The notes beneath the pieces were generated by a model that saw nothing but the letters and a program-made list of their open reading frames with translations, ran no database searches and was not told the DNA's origin. The translations under genes and the position numbers were made by a program. From assembly GCF_004208525.1 (NCBI RefSeq), contig NZ_SGIT01000002.1, positions 1,550,001 through 1,614,000 of the forward strand: a stretch of DNA of 64,000 bases, in the 5' to 3' direction. Source of the DNA: Sphingobacterium corticibacterium. Lineage in GTDB: Bacteria; Bacteroidota; Bacteroidia; Sphingobacteriales; Sphingobacteriaceae. Positions 37,511 to 46,242 of the stretch are shown here, piece after piece (position 1 is the first letter of the stretch; each line of letters opens with the position of its first letter).

Positions 37511-38995
37511 ATGAGAAATAATATAAACTTTCGAATAAAAAATATTGTATTTCCATGGATTGGAATATGTCTACTGTGGGCAACCATAGGTTGCGGAAAA
37601 GACACGCCAAAAACGGAAGAGCCTGTGATAGAAAAAGAAGAGAAAGAAAATCCGCCACCGGAACAGACAGAGTCCGCTGTAGCGTTTCCCGGAGCAGATG
37701 GCTATGGCAAGATGACAACAGGTGGTCGTGGTGGCCGGGTTATCAAGGTGACCAATTTAAACGATGCAGGTACAGGAAGTCTACGTGCTGCTATTGAGCA
37801 ATCAGGTCCGCGGATGATCGTTTTTGAAGTTTCCGGAAATATTAAACTGAATAGTAGGTTGCGTATTAGTAATGGCGATATCACCATTGCCGGACAGACG
37901 GCTCCGGGAGATGGTATTTGCATTCAGGATCATGAAATGGTCATCGCGGCGGATAACGTCATCCTCCGATTCTTACGCTTTCGGATGGGTGACTTGACCC
38001 AAAATGAACAGGATGCGCTGTGGGGACGCTATCAGAAAAATATTGTCATTGATCACTGTTCGATGAGTTGGTCAATTGATGAGTGCTCCTCTTTCTATGC
38101 CAATAAAGATTTTACGATGCAATGGTGTATCCTGGCAGAAAGCTTAAACAAATCGTTCCACGAAAAAGACGATCACGGTTACGGGGGTATATGGGGAGGT
38201 CATGAAGCTTCTTTCCATCATAATCTGTTGGCACACCATAACAGCCGTAACCCTCGCTTTGATGGTGGAAACCGTCCGGGCACTGGAGGATTAAGCCCCG
38301 TGGGTGCTGATAAAGTGGATTACCGTAATAATGTGATCTACAACTGGCGTGGTAATTCGGCCTATGGCGGAGAAAACGGAGAGTACAATATGGTGAATAA
38401 TTATTACAAACCGGGGCCAGCAACACCCACTAACCGTAGTACACGCATTATGCAGATATCAAAGGAAAATAATGCGGACTATAGTCCGGGGCATGGCGTA
38501 TTTTTTATCGAAGGCAATTATGTATTTGGCAATGCGAATGTGACGATGAACAATTGGGCAGGAGGTGTTGATTATGATTCCGGCGTTTCTGCGGCACAAG
38601 CGCAGAGAACGACACCTTTTCCTTTTGAACCGCTGAACGTACAACATACAGCAGAACAAGCTTTTGAACAGGTGTTGGAAAAAGCAGGCGCGTCCTATAA
38701 ACGTGATGCAGTAGATCAACGTGTCGTAAAAGAAGTCAAGGACGGAACGGCGACATATAATGGTTCAAAAACCGGTTATCCGGGTATTATCGATTCACAA
38801 ACAGATGTCGGTGGTTGGCCGACTTTGGTACAAACGGCACCTTTAGTGGATACCGATGGAGATGGTATGCCCGATGCGTGGGAAACGGCCAATAAACTGG
38901 ATCCGAATACACCGAATGCCAACGGCAGAGATTTAAGCCAAGTGTACGATAATATCGAAATGTATTTCAATAGTCTGGTAGAAGGGTTGTATTAA
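37511..38995 (+). CDS. PL1-family pectate lyase lipoprotein
   Basis: A 494-residue lipoprotein (ATIGC, Cys28) with a polysaccharide lyase family 1 beta-helix. Visible signatures are AFPGADGYGKMTTGGRGG, the ITIAGQTAPGDGICI turn, NIVIDHCSMSWSIDE, TMQWCILAESLN and HHNLLAHHNSRNPRFDGG (Ca2+ site and catalytic Arg region). The C-terminus carries a DTDGDGMPDAWE calcium-binding repeat of thrombospondin type 3 form. It cleaves de-esterified homogalacturonan by beta-elimination, at the outer surface or in the periplasm. It is a paralogue of the PL1 at 50249. It has its own promoter region after the terminator at 37408. Confidence 0.9.
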   Translation: MRNNINFRIKNIVFPWIGICLLWATIGCGKDTPKTEEPVIEKEEKENPPPEQTESAVAFPGADGYGKMTTGGRGGRVIKVTNLNDAGTGSLRAAIEQSGPRMIVFEVSGNIKLNSRLRISNGDITIAGQTAPGDGICIQDHEMVIAADNVILRFLRFRMGDLTQNEQDALWGRYQKNIVIDHCSMSWSIDECSSFYANKDFTMQWCILAESLNKSFHEKDDHGYGGIWGGHEASFHHNLLAHHNSRNPRFDGGNRPGTGGLSPVGADKVDYRNNVIYNWRGNSAYGGENGEYNMVNNYYKPGPATPTNRSTRIMQISKENNADYSPGHGVFFIEGNYVFGNANVTMNNWAGGVDYDSGVSAAQAQRTTPFPFEPLNVQHTAEQAFEQVLEKAGASYKRDAVDQRVVKEVKDGTATYNGSKTGYPGIIDSQTDVGGWPTLVQTAPLVDTDGDGMPDAWETANKLDPNTPNANGRDLSQVYDNIEMYFNSLVEGLY

Positions 38996-39089
38996 CATCA
39001 ATTTCTTGTAAAAAAAATGCAACACGTATTTCCAGAAACTATTATCCTGTTAAAGCGTTCATATCATATAGTCACAAAACAAAAATGTT

Positions 39090-39536
39090 ATGAAAGAGAT
39101 AAAGCACTTAAAAAATTTAATAGAAATCAATAACGACCGTACGTTAGGATTTAGAAAAGCACTAGAAGATTTAGAGCCTATAAATGCAGATCTTCAGGTT
39201 ATTTTTACGGCAGCGGCAGCAGAAAGTGAGCGTTTTTCTCAAGAACTTACGGCGCTTGCAGAACAGCACGGGGCAGAAGTAGATGAGGATGACGAAAGCG
39301 TAGCAGGAGCTATCCATCGCGCTTGGATCGATGTGAAAGCCCTATTTGGTGGTAAAGATCGGAAGAGTATTCTGGAAGAAGCCGAACGCGGCGAGGATGC
39401 TATCAAAGCTGCTTATAAAAAAGTAATGGATAGCGGGGAGGTCAGCGGACATGCGTTAGAAACTATCCTTGATCAGGCTGCGCAGATTCGCGTCTCTCAT
39501 GATAAGATTAAAGCTTTACGCGATAGCGCTAGCTAG
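39090..39536 (+). CDS. PA2169-family four-helix-bundle protein (DUF2383)
   Basis: A 148-residue cytoplasmic, all-helical acidic protein (MKEIKHLKNLIEINNDRTLGF...). Length, the LIEINNDRTLGFRKA start, the ERFSQELTALAEQHG helix and the GAIHRAWIDVKALFGGKDR segment match the PA2169/DUF2383 family of ferritin-like bundles, whose role is unclear but often stress related. It has no signal peptide and no link to pectin breakdown, so it looks like an inserted or bystander gene between PL1 and GH105. The palindrome cassette of GH105 begins only 22 bp after its stop and may also end its transcript. Confidence 0.85.
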   Translation: MKEIKHLKNLIEINNDRTLGFRKALEDLEPINADLQVIFTAAAAESERFSQELTALAEQHGAEVDEDDESVAGAIHRAWIDVKALFGGKDRKSILEEAERGEDAIKAAYKKVMDSGEVSGHALETILDQAAQIRVSHDKIKALRDSAS

Positions 39537-39558
39537 TTCTTATTAATAGTAAACGATG

Positions 39559-39598
39559 AAAACAGTGCAAACGTTGCCGGCAACGTTTGCACTGTTTT
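39559..39598. promoter_or_regulatory. 40-bp perfect palindrome: putative operator/terminator, copy 2
   Basis: The 24-bp core (half-site GCAAACGTTGCC) is extended on both sides by AAAACAGT/ACTGTTTT to 20-bp arms, then by three more T. It can act as a dyad operator for the GH105 gene 88 bp downstream. As RNA it is a long GC-containing hairpin with a T-run, so it is also a good terminator for the PA2169-type gene ending at 39536. Confidence 0.8.
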
Positions 39599-39768
39599 TT
39601 TATGCCATTTCCTATGTATTTACTTATCAAATACTTATTGTTGTAAAAGCATTAATAAACCGAATATAAATATAAACCTCGTTTAGATGAAGAAGTTAAT
39701 CATATTGATATTTTCCGTTTTTTTCACCTTACAAACTTTTGGGCAAAAAAACTATGTTCAAATGGCGG
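39559..39768 (+). repeat. Duplicated operator-leader-signal peptide cassette, copy A
   Basis: From the palindrome through the AT-rich leader (sharing TATTTACTTATCAAATACTT and the AACCTCGTTTAG before the ATG) to codon about 27 of GH105, the sequence is nearly the same as 48798-49007, with only a few substitutions and short indels. Similarity ends abruptly after the KNYVQ codons. Confidence 0.85.
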
Positions 39769-40847
39769 ATGCTGATATGAAACGTAATCCAGAAGCGTGG
39801 ATGCTTGATTTTTCAAAAACGTTGAAATGGAACTATTGCCACGGCTTGGTGATGCAATCTATATTACAAGTTTATGATAAGACGGGCAATGCAAAATATT
39901 ACGATTATGTGTATGATTACGCAGATACGATGGTGAATGCTGACGGTACGATCAAGACCTATAAACCGTTGGAATATAACATAGACCGCGTCAATACCGG
40001 CAAAATTCTCTTCCCTATTTTGACAAAAACGAAAGAGGAGCGATTCAAGATCGCACTGGATCATCAACGGGAGCAGATGCGCACGCATCCTCGCACAAAA
40101 GACGGGAGCTTTTGGCATAAAAAAGTCTATCCGCATCAAGTATGGCTGGATGGGTTGTACATGGCAGGACCTTTTTTAGCACAATATGCAAAGGAAAATA
40201 ATGAAGCAGCGCTATTTGATGATGTCGCTTTGCAGATTGTGGATGTCCGGAAATACTTGTATGACCCGCAAACCGGCCTGTATTTCCATGGGTGGGATGA
40301 AAGCAGACAACAGCGTTGGGCAGATCCCAAAACAGGACTTTCCCCACACTTTTGGTCGCGCAGTATAGGTTGGTATATGATGGCAATCGTTGATGTCTTG
40401 GATTTTTTACCGGAAGACCATAAAGATCGGCCAGCAGTCATCCATATTCTACAAGAACTGTCAGCTTCGATTGAAAAATTTAGAGACCCGGCAACAGGCA
40501 TGTGGTACCAAGTTACCGATTTAGGAGATAGAGAAGGGAATTATCTGGAATCGACAGGATCTATTATGTTTATCTATACCTGGATCAAAGGCGCCCAAAA
40601 AGGCTATTTGGATAAGCGTTATTTGAAGAAAGGGAGACAAGCTTATGATGAATATTTAAAACGATTCGTGAAGACAGAAGCGGATGGCTCTTTATCTATT
40701 ACCGATTGTTGTTCCGTAGCAGGATTGGGGGGCGAAAAGAATTATAGAGACGGAAGTTTTGAATACTATATTTCCGAACCGATCCGAGATAATGATCCTA
40801 AAGCTATAGGACCTTTCATCATGACAAGTGTTTTATTGGATAGGTAG
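39687..40847 (+). CDS. GH105 unsaturated rhamnogalacturonyl/glucuronyl hydrolase (YteR-like)
   Basis: A 386-residue exported enzyme (signal MKKLIILIFSVFF...FGQ, cleavage about residue 20) with the six-hairpin barrel of family 105. The catalytic Asp155 lies in QVWLDGLYMAGPF, matching the YteR active site; NYCHGLVMQ, HFWSRSIGWYMMA, MWYQV and ESTGSIMF are further family motifs. It removes the unsaturated uronic acid left at the non-reducing end by pectate or rhamnogalacturonan lyases, so it acts after the PL1 and PL10 enzymes. Its promoter and signal peptide come from a cassette shared with the unrelated DUF1593 gene at 48924. Confidence 0.92.
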   Translation: MKKLIILIFSVFFTLQTFGQKNYVQMADADMKRNPEAWMLDFSKTLKWNYCHGLVMQSILQVYDKTGNAKYYDYVYDYADTMVNADGTIKTYKPLEYNIDRVNTGKILFPILTKTKEERFKIALDHQREQMRTHPRTKDGSFWHKKVYPHQVWLDGLYMAGPFLAQYAKENNEAALFDDVALQIVDVRKYLYDPQTGLYFHGWDESRQQRWADPKTGLSPHFWSRSIGWYMMAIVDVLDFLPEDHKDRPAVIHILQELSASIEKFRDPATGMWYQVTDLGDREGNYLESTGSIMFIYTWIKGAQKGYLDKRYLKKGRQAYDEYLKRFVKTEADGSLSITDCCSVAGLGGEKNYRDGSFEYYISEPIRDNDPKAIGPFIMTSVLLDR

Positions 40848-40920
40848 GTGTGTGAAATCAGTCTTCGGGCAGGTTATCTGGACGATTGGACTAAACGATA
40901 GGCTTGGTTAGAATAATACG

Positions 40921-41511
40921 ATGTGGCAAGAAAAAAATGACGTTTTGAACGATTTTCGGGCTGGAAACCTAGAAGCTTTTAACCGTATTTATTTCTTATA
41001 CGCGCCGAAAATCTATGGCCGCATCCTGCGTTTAGTGAAAAAGCCGGATATAGCCGACGAGATTCTTCAAGAGGTGTTTTTAAAAGTGTGGGCAAAGCGT
41101 GCTGAAATTGATCCAGACAAAGGCTTTGTGTCTTTTCTTAATCGGATTTCCGATAATATTTCCATTGATTTTTTTCGGAAAAGCCGACGGGATGCGGCGG
41201 TTCAAATGGAACTATGGGCGGCATCTGTACATTATTATTTTCACACCGAGGAGAAAATCTACTCCAAAGAAGCGGGTCATATTCTTCAGGAAGCAATTGA
41301 TACCCTTAGCCCTAGAAAAAGAGAGATACTCAAGCTCTGCAAACTAGAGGAAAGAAGTTATAAGGAAGTGGCCGATATGTTAGGAATATCGGTATCAAGT
41401 GTAAGTAATCAACTAGTGGCATCCATAAAAGATATTAAAAGATACATTACGAAATATTATGGTAATGAGTTTGTTATGTCTTTTTTAATCGGGTCAATAT
41501 TCTTTTTCTAA
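40921..41511 (+). CDS. ECF-type RNA polymerase sigma factor
   Basis: A 196-residue sigma-70 family factor with region 2 (EAFNRIYFLYAPKIYGRILRLVKKPDIADEILQEVFLKVWAKR) and region 4 (DTLSPRKREILKLCKLEERSYKEVADMLGISVSSVSNQL) only, as in ECF factors. These sequences are quoted in part from one continuous frame. It ends in an unusual hydrophobic tail (FVMSFLIGSIFFF), which also occurs in relatives of this group. Followed by FecR, STN-SusC and SusD, it is the cytoplasmic end of a trans-envelope signal chain switching on pair 2 and perhaps the esterase at 47773. Confidence 0.92.
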   Translation: MWQEKNDVLNDFRAGNLEAFNRIYFLYAPKIYGRILRLVKKPDIADEILQEVFLKVWAKRAEIDPDKGFVSFLNRISDNISIDFFRKSRRDAAVQMELWAASVHYYFHTEEKIYSKEAGHILQEAIDTLSPRKREILKLCKLEERSYKEVADMLGISVSSVSNQLVASIKDIKRYITKYYGNEFVMSFLIGSIFFF

Positions 41512-41598
41512 AAAAAATCATTTTTTTCTAGTGTGTTTTTCTTTGGGGAGCGTATAGAGGGAAAGTAACAGAAGTTATAAACCCAAATGTAAACCAAA

Positions 41599-42783
41599 GT
41601 GGAAAATCAACAACGGCTGAAGTACCTGTTGGGCGAATATATCGGAAATCGTTTGGAATTTGGCGATTTTTCGGAACTTTTCGATTTACTCGGACAGGCT
41701 GATCGAGACCATGTGCAGGTGCTGCTGGACGAGCTGCTCAACACAGAAGAATCCTTATCACATCCAAACATGCAGCAACGTATCCATGCTGTCCACCATA
41801 ACCTAATCGCGGAGATTGAGCAAACGCAGCTATCAGAAAGATACGAACGACGACAAAATGGTAACCGGAGGTTGTGGAAGTGGAGCATGATAGGTGCCGC
41901 TGCTGCTGTATTGCTGGCTTTTTTAGGGCTAAGGTATTTAGTTCCACAGCAGGCTTCGGATGAACGGAATACACCACGTACGGCAGCTATTGCTGACGTC
42001 ATGCCGGGATCCAATAAGGCGATTCTTGAAATCGGAGGTGAGGAACATGCATTGGATGGTCGTAAAGCTGGAATTATATTGGGCGCTTCGGAGGTGCAAT
42101 ACCAAGATGGAGCTGATGCGAAAATCGCTATCCATGATCCTTCTGCAACAGTACGTTTACGAACACCTAGGGGTGGACAATATGCGGTGGTGATGCCCGA
42201 TGGCACAAGAATTTGGTTGAATGCAGCGACGCAGCTCAGCTATACAGCGCGTTATGGCAAGAGAGACAGGACAGTGGAATTGAACGGCGAAGCGTATTTT
42301 GAAGTGGAGAAGAATGCCGCACTTCCTTTTATCGTTAAATCAAAAGGACAAGAGATTAAAGTTCTTGGTACCTCTTTCAATGTGAATGCTTACCAGGATG
42401 AGACATCGCTTAGGACGACCCTCGTAGAGGGGGCACTTCTACTGTCTACAGCAAAAGGAAGTTTGTCGATCTTACCTGATGAGCAGGCCTCCTGGAATAT
42501 GGAAGATCAGCTAATGTACAAAGCGAAGGTAGATGTAAGCAGAGCTGTAGCCTGGAAAGAAGGCGTAATCGATTTACACGAGATGGGACTGGAAGAATGT
42601 ATGAAGATAATCGGCAGATGGTATGATCTGGATGTCGTTTACCAAGGTAGAGTGCCTGATGTCGTGTTGGGTGGAAAAATGAGCCGCGGGGTAAAGCTCT
42701 CTGTCTTCTTAAAGTTCTTAAAGCAAAGTTTTGACGTGACTACTCAGCTGCAAGACGGGAAACTTGTCATTCAAGGGATTTAA
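41599..42783 (+). CDS. FecR-family anti-sigma factor
   Basis: A 394-residue inner-membrane protein. An N-terminal cytoplasmic part (about 1-90) binds the sigma factor, one membrane helix follows (about 95-115, MIGAAAAVLLAFLGLRYLV), then the periplasmic FecR domain (about 180-290; TPRGGQYAVVMPDGTRIWLNA and ELNGEAYFEVEKN) and a C-terminal DUF4974/STN-like region (about 320-394). The start is GTG at 41599. It holds the ECF factor inactive until SusC with its STN domain (42953) signals substrate. The order ECF-FecR-SusC-SusD is the usual one in this phylum. Confidence 0.92.
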   Translation: MENQQRLKYLLGEYIGNRLEFGDFSELFDLLGQADRDHVQVLLDELLNTEESLSHPNMQQRIHAVHHNLIAEIEQTQLSERYERRQNGNRRLWKWSMIGAAAAVLLAFLGLRYLVPQQASDERNTPRTAAIADVMPGSNKAILEIGGEEHALDGRKAGIILGASEVQYQDGADAKIAIHDPSATVRLRTPRGGQYAVVMPDGTRIWLNAATQLSYTARYGKRDRTVELNGEAYFEVEKNAALPFIVKSKGQEIKVLGTSFNVNAYQDETSLRTTLVEGALLLSTAKGSLSILPDEQASWNMEDQLMYKAKVDVSRAVAWKEGVIDLHEMGLEECMKIIGRWYDLDVVYQGRVPDVVLGGKMSRGVKLSVFLKFLKQSFDVTTQLQDGKLVIQGI

Positions 42784-42952
42784 ACACGGGAACAAAAATA
42801 ATGAAGCGTATGAAAACCAAGGTATGTAATCCGCCCTAAGCGATCGCGTCACCGATGAGCAAAAAGGGAAGTGCTCGTAACACCTCCCTCAAATGCTTTG
42901 GTATGCTATCCTGATAACGAAATAGAATAAATAACCTAGCACTTACAATATT

Positions 42953-45900
42953 ATGAAAAAAAAGTGGGTATTGAGATTAGTTATGTTGACCAAAACCTGT
43001 TTGTTGTTGTTTATAGGGTGCCTGCAGATACAGGCCGCAACATTTTCGCAAACGATCAGTGTAAGATCGAAGTCGATTAGTTTTGAAAATCTTTTCAAAC
43101 AAGTGGAAAAGGAGTGTGGCTACGTCGTGCTCTATGATTATAAAGAATTTAAACAATTAAAGCCTATTGCCGTAAATGTGCATGCAGTAGCACTGCCAAC
43201 CTTTCTGTCAACTATTTTAAAAGAATTGCCTTTTCAATACGAAATAGATGACAAAACGGTCTTAATTAGTCCGGTAAAAACCCAAGAAAATCACCGGTCG
43301 GCGAGTAGAATTACGGAGGCTAACACCGCTGTCATGCAACAAGTTGTTCGTGGAAAAATCAGCAATGAACGAGGAGAGCCGCTGGCGGGCGTATCCATTA
43401 CGGAAAAAGGCACCAACAACGGTGGAATTTCAGATGCTGATGGTTTGTTTGTATTGCAGTTACAGTCCGCTGATGCCGTATTATTGTTTTCAATCGTGGG
43501 TTATGAACCTACGCAGGTTGCGGCGGCAGGCAATCAAGCGTTAACGGTGGTGCTCAAACAGACAATCGATGGCCTGGATGAGGTTGTCGTGGTGGGTTAT
43601 GGCACACAACGGCAGAAAGACCTGACAGGAGCCGTGGGTGTAACGACAGCCGAAGATTTTAATAAAGGACCACAATTGAGTCCGCAGCAACTTATACAAG
43701 GAAAAATGGCGGGGGTAAATATCGCCCAGAATAGTGGTAAACCCGGCGGTTCGAATACTGTTCGTATCCGCGGAGGAACTTCACTTACCGGGTCCAACGA
43801 TCCGCTATATGTTATCGATGGGGTGCCCATATCGACAACAGCGGGCGTTGCGCAAGCTAATATACGAGGTAACGGAACGGATATCTTTGACCAGGAGCCT
43901 ACAAACCCGCTAATGACGCTCAACCCGAGTGATATCGAGTCAATTACCGTATTGAAAGATGCATCGGCCTCCGCGATTTACGGATCAAGGGCGGCAAATG
44001 GGGTGATCGTAATCACCACCAAGAAAGGAAGTGCAGGAGCGAGTAATATCGCGATGGATGCATCTACAGGCATCGCTAATGTCGCGAAGAAAATGAATAT
44101 GCTGTCAGCGGATAGGTATAGGGAAGAGCTTGCCAAACTAGGATTGCAGATTGATGATAAAGGGGCAAATACCGATTGGCAAGATGAAATATTCCGGACG
44201 GCAATGGTGCAGGATTACGCTTTGTCTCTATCAGGTGGTCAGCAGGGAACAACCTACCGGGCTTCACTGGGTTACGGGGATCAAGAAGGGATCATGTTGG
44301 GGTCTAAGCTTACCCGTGCAAATGCACGGGTAAATATTACACACGCCGCACTTAACGATCGTCTAACGTTTGATTTACGGACGAATTACGGGCGGACATT
44401 CTCCCAGTCGGCCCCTGTATCGAATACGGTTGGGAGCGAGGCAGGCACAAGTATAAATTACGAAGCTTACGTTTTCAATCCGACTTATCCGGTATATGAC
44501 GCCAATGGCGATTTTTACGACGTTCCCCCTTACCGCGTTAATCCAGTATCTTTTCCAGAGGAAGTTAGCGACGAGCTGACAAACACGCGCTTTATCGGAA
44601 ACTTATCGACGACCTATAAATTTATAGAACAGCTCAGCATCAATGTCAACCTAGGTTATACTAACCAACGGATAGATCGAAACAGTTATATCGCTAAAGC
44701 TAATTTGTTAGGGCAGGGACTTGGGGGATATGCCAGCGTGCAGAATCTGATGGATTATAGCCGTCTGTTGGAAAGCATACTACGCTATAATGATCAGTTT
44801 GGAAAGCACCGTATTGATGCTATAGCGGGATATTCCTGGCAGTATTTTATGAATGAAGGAGGGCGGAATACAGCGAATGGGTTTCTTTCAGATGAGTTTA
44901 AATGGTACAGCCTGCAGGCTGCGCAGACTATAAGCAGTACGACAACTTTTCGTTCGAGTAATAAGTTAATTTCCTTTTATGGACGTGTTAATTACAATTA
45001 CGACGATCGTTTCCTAGCGACGGCAACGTTGCGCCGGGACGGCTCTAGTCGCTTTGGCCCGTCGAACCAGTGGGGATACTTCCCTTCAGGCTCCGTGGCG
45101 TGGCGGATTTCTCAGGAAGATTTTTTTCAGGTAAAACCGGTATCGGAGTTGAAACTTCGGATGAGTTACGGTGTTACGGGTAATCAGGAAATTGGGAATC
45201 TCAATTCGGTGACCACTTTGGGAGCTTCGACGACGGGTTATATCATCGGACAAGACCGCGTAACGATCGTTTTGCCACAACAATATGCAAACCCCAATAT
45301 CAAATGGGAATCTACCTCGCAAGCCAATGTCGGTTTGGATTTTGGTTTGTTGGATAACAGGCTCCGGGGTAGTGTGGATTTCTATAATAAAAAGACAACG
45401 GATTTGCTACTACGCGTGCGGGTACCGTCGCCTACGGCGGTTAACACCCAAATTGTGAATGTCGGGAGTGTGCAAAACCGCGGTGTAGAAATTGAACTTG
45501 GCGCAGACCTGATAGAACGAGATAAATTAGGTTGGCAGACATCACTTAACTTTAGTCGCAATGTCAACAAAGTACTCAGCTTGTCTAACGACATGTATAA
45601 GGGAGACAATATACAGGCTGCCCCGATCATGGGTACCGTATCGGGAAGTTATGCCCAACTGATTATGCCCGGAGCGCCCCTCGGGACATTTTTTGGACGA
45701 AAATTTACAGGCATTGTAGATGGACTGGAACAGTATGAAGAAGATAATCAGATTATTGGATCCGCACAACCGAAATTCACCTACGGTTGGAGTAACGACT
45801 TTCAATATGGTCGAGCGTGGTTAGCATTCACATTTAGGGGAACAGTCGGTAACGATATCTATAATCTAACCGGTAATAATTTAAGTTACCTCAATAATCT

Positions 45901-46231
45901 ACCGGGCAAGAATGTTTTGGAAACAGCGGTTACCAGCGGTGTCAATAGGGAACAACCTAAGGTATACTCTTCTCGATGGATAGAAGACGGTTCATACCTC
46001 CGATTGGATAACTTTACGCTAGGTTATACACTTCGTGGAAAAGCCAAATTTTTTGAAAATGCACGTGTATTTGTGAACGGACAGAATCTGTTTGTCTTGA
46101 CAGGTTATAGTGGGCTGGATCCTGAAGTAAATTCAGAGGTCTCGGCTACGGGTGTCGCTCCGTTGGGAGTCGATTATTTAAGTTACCCAAGGGCGCGCAG
46201 TTTTAGTTTAGGTTTTTCAACTAGTTTTTAA
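42953..46231 (+). CDS. SusC-family TonB-dependent transducer with STN domain (locus B, pair 2)
   Basis: A 1092-residue outer-membrane transporter with signal peptide (to about residue 28), then an STN (secretin/TonB N-terminal) domain at about 38-108 (SISFENLFKQVEKECGYVV...LKELPFQYEIDDKTVLI, quoted in parts), carboxypeptidase-like domain (GKISNERGEPLAGVSITEKG), TonB-box region (LDEVVVVGYGTQRQKDLTGAV), plug (LYVIDGVPIST; VLKDASASAIYGSRAANGV) and barrel ending ARSFSLGFSTSF. The STN domain contacts FecR, so it both imports a glycan and reports its presence. It belongs to the set ECF (40921), FecR (41599) and SusD (46243). The 169-bp gap before it holds nothing I can name. Confidence 0.95.
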   Translation: MKKKWVLRLVMLTKTCLLLFIGCLQIQAATFSQTISVRSKSISFENLFKQVEKECGYVVLYDYKEFKQLKPIAVNVHAVALPTFLSTILKELPFQYEIDDKTVLISPVKTQENHRSASRITEANTAVMQQVVRGKISNERGEPLAGVSITEKGTNNGGISDADGLFVLQLQSADAVLLFSIVGYEPTQVAAAGNQALTVVLKQTIDGLDEVVVVGYGTQRQKDLTGAVGVTTAEDFNKGPQLSPQQLIQGKMAGVNIAQNSGKPGGSNTVRIRGGTSLTGSNDPLYVIDGVPISTTAGVAQANIRGNGTDIFDQEPTNPLMTLNPSDIESITVLKDASASAIYGSRAANGVIVITTKKGSAGASNIAMDASTGIANVAKKMNMLSADRYREELAKLGLQIDDKGANTDWQDEIFRTAMVQDYALSLSGGQQGTTYRASLGYGDQEGIMLGSKLTRANARVNITHAALNDRLTFDLRTNYGRTFSQSAPVSNTVGSEAGTSINYEAYVFNPTYPVYDANGDFYDVPPYRVNPVSFPEEVSDELTNTRFIGNLSTTYKFIEQLSINVNLGYTNQRIDRNSYIAKANLLGQGLGGYASVQNLMDYSRLLESILRYNDQFGKHRIDAIAGYSWQYFMNEGGRNTANGFLSDEFKWYSLQAAQTISSTTTFRSSNKLISFYGRVNYNYDDRFLATATLRRDGSSRFGPSNQWGYFPSGSVAWRISQEDFFQVKPVSELKLRMSYGVTGNQEIGNLNSVTTLGASTTGYIIGQDRVTIVLPQQYANPNIKWESTSQANVGLDFGLLDNRLRGSVDFYNKKTTDLLLRVRVPSPTAVNTQIVNVGSVQNRGVEIELGADLIERDKLGWQTSLNFSRNVNKVLSLSNDMYKGDNIQAAPIMGTVSGSYAQLIMPGAPLGTFFGRKFTGIVDGLEQYEEDNQIIGSAQPKFTYGWSNDFQYGRAWLAFTFRGTVGNDIYNLTGNNLSYLNNLPGKNVLETAVTSGVNREQPKVYSSRWIEDGSYLRLDNFTLGYTLRGKAKFFENARVFVNGQNLFVLTGYSGLDPEVNSEVSATGVAPLGVDYLSYPRARSFSLGFSTSF

Positions 46232-46242
46232 AAGTAATCAAG

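Noticed and set aside
42784..42952. Spacer between FecR and STN-SusC as a small gene or riboswitch
   Set aside because: Only short frames and a weak stem (GGGA...TCCC) are present; nothing supports a feature.
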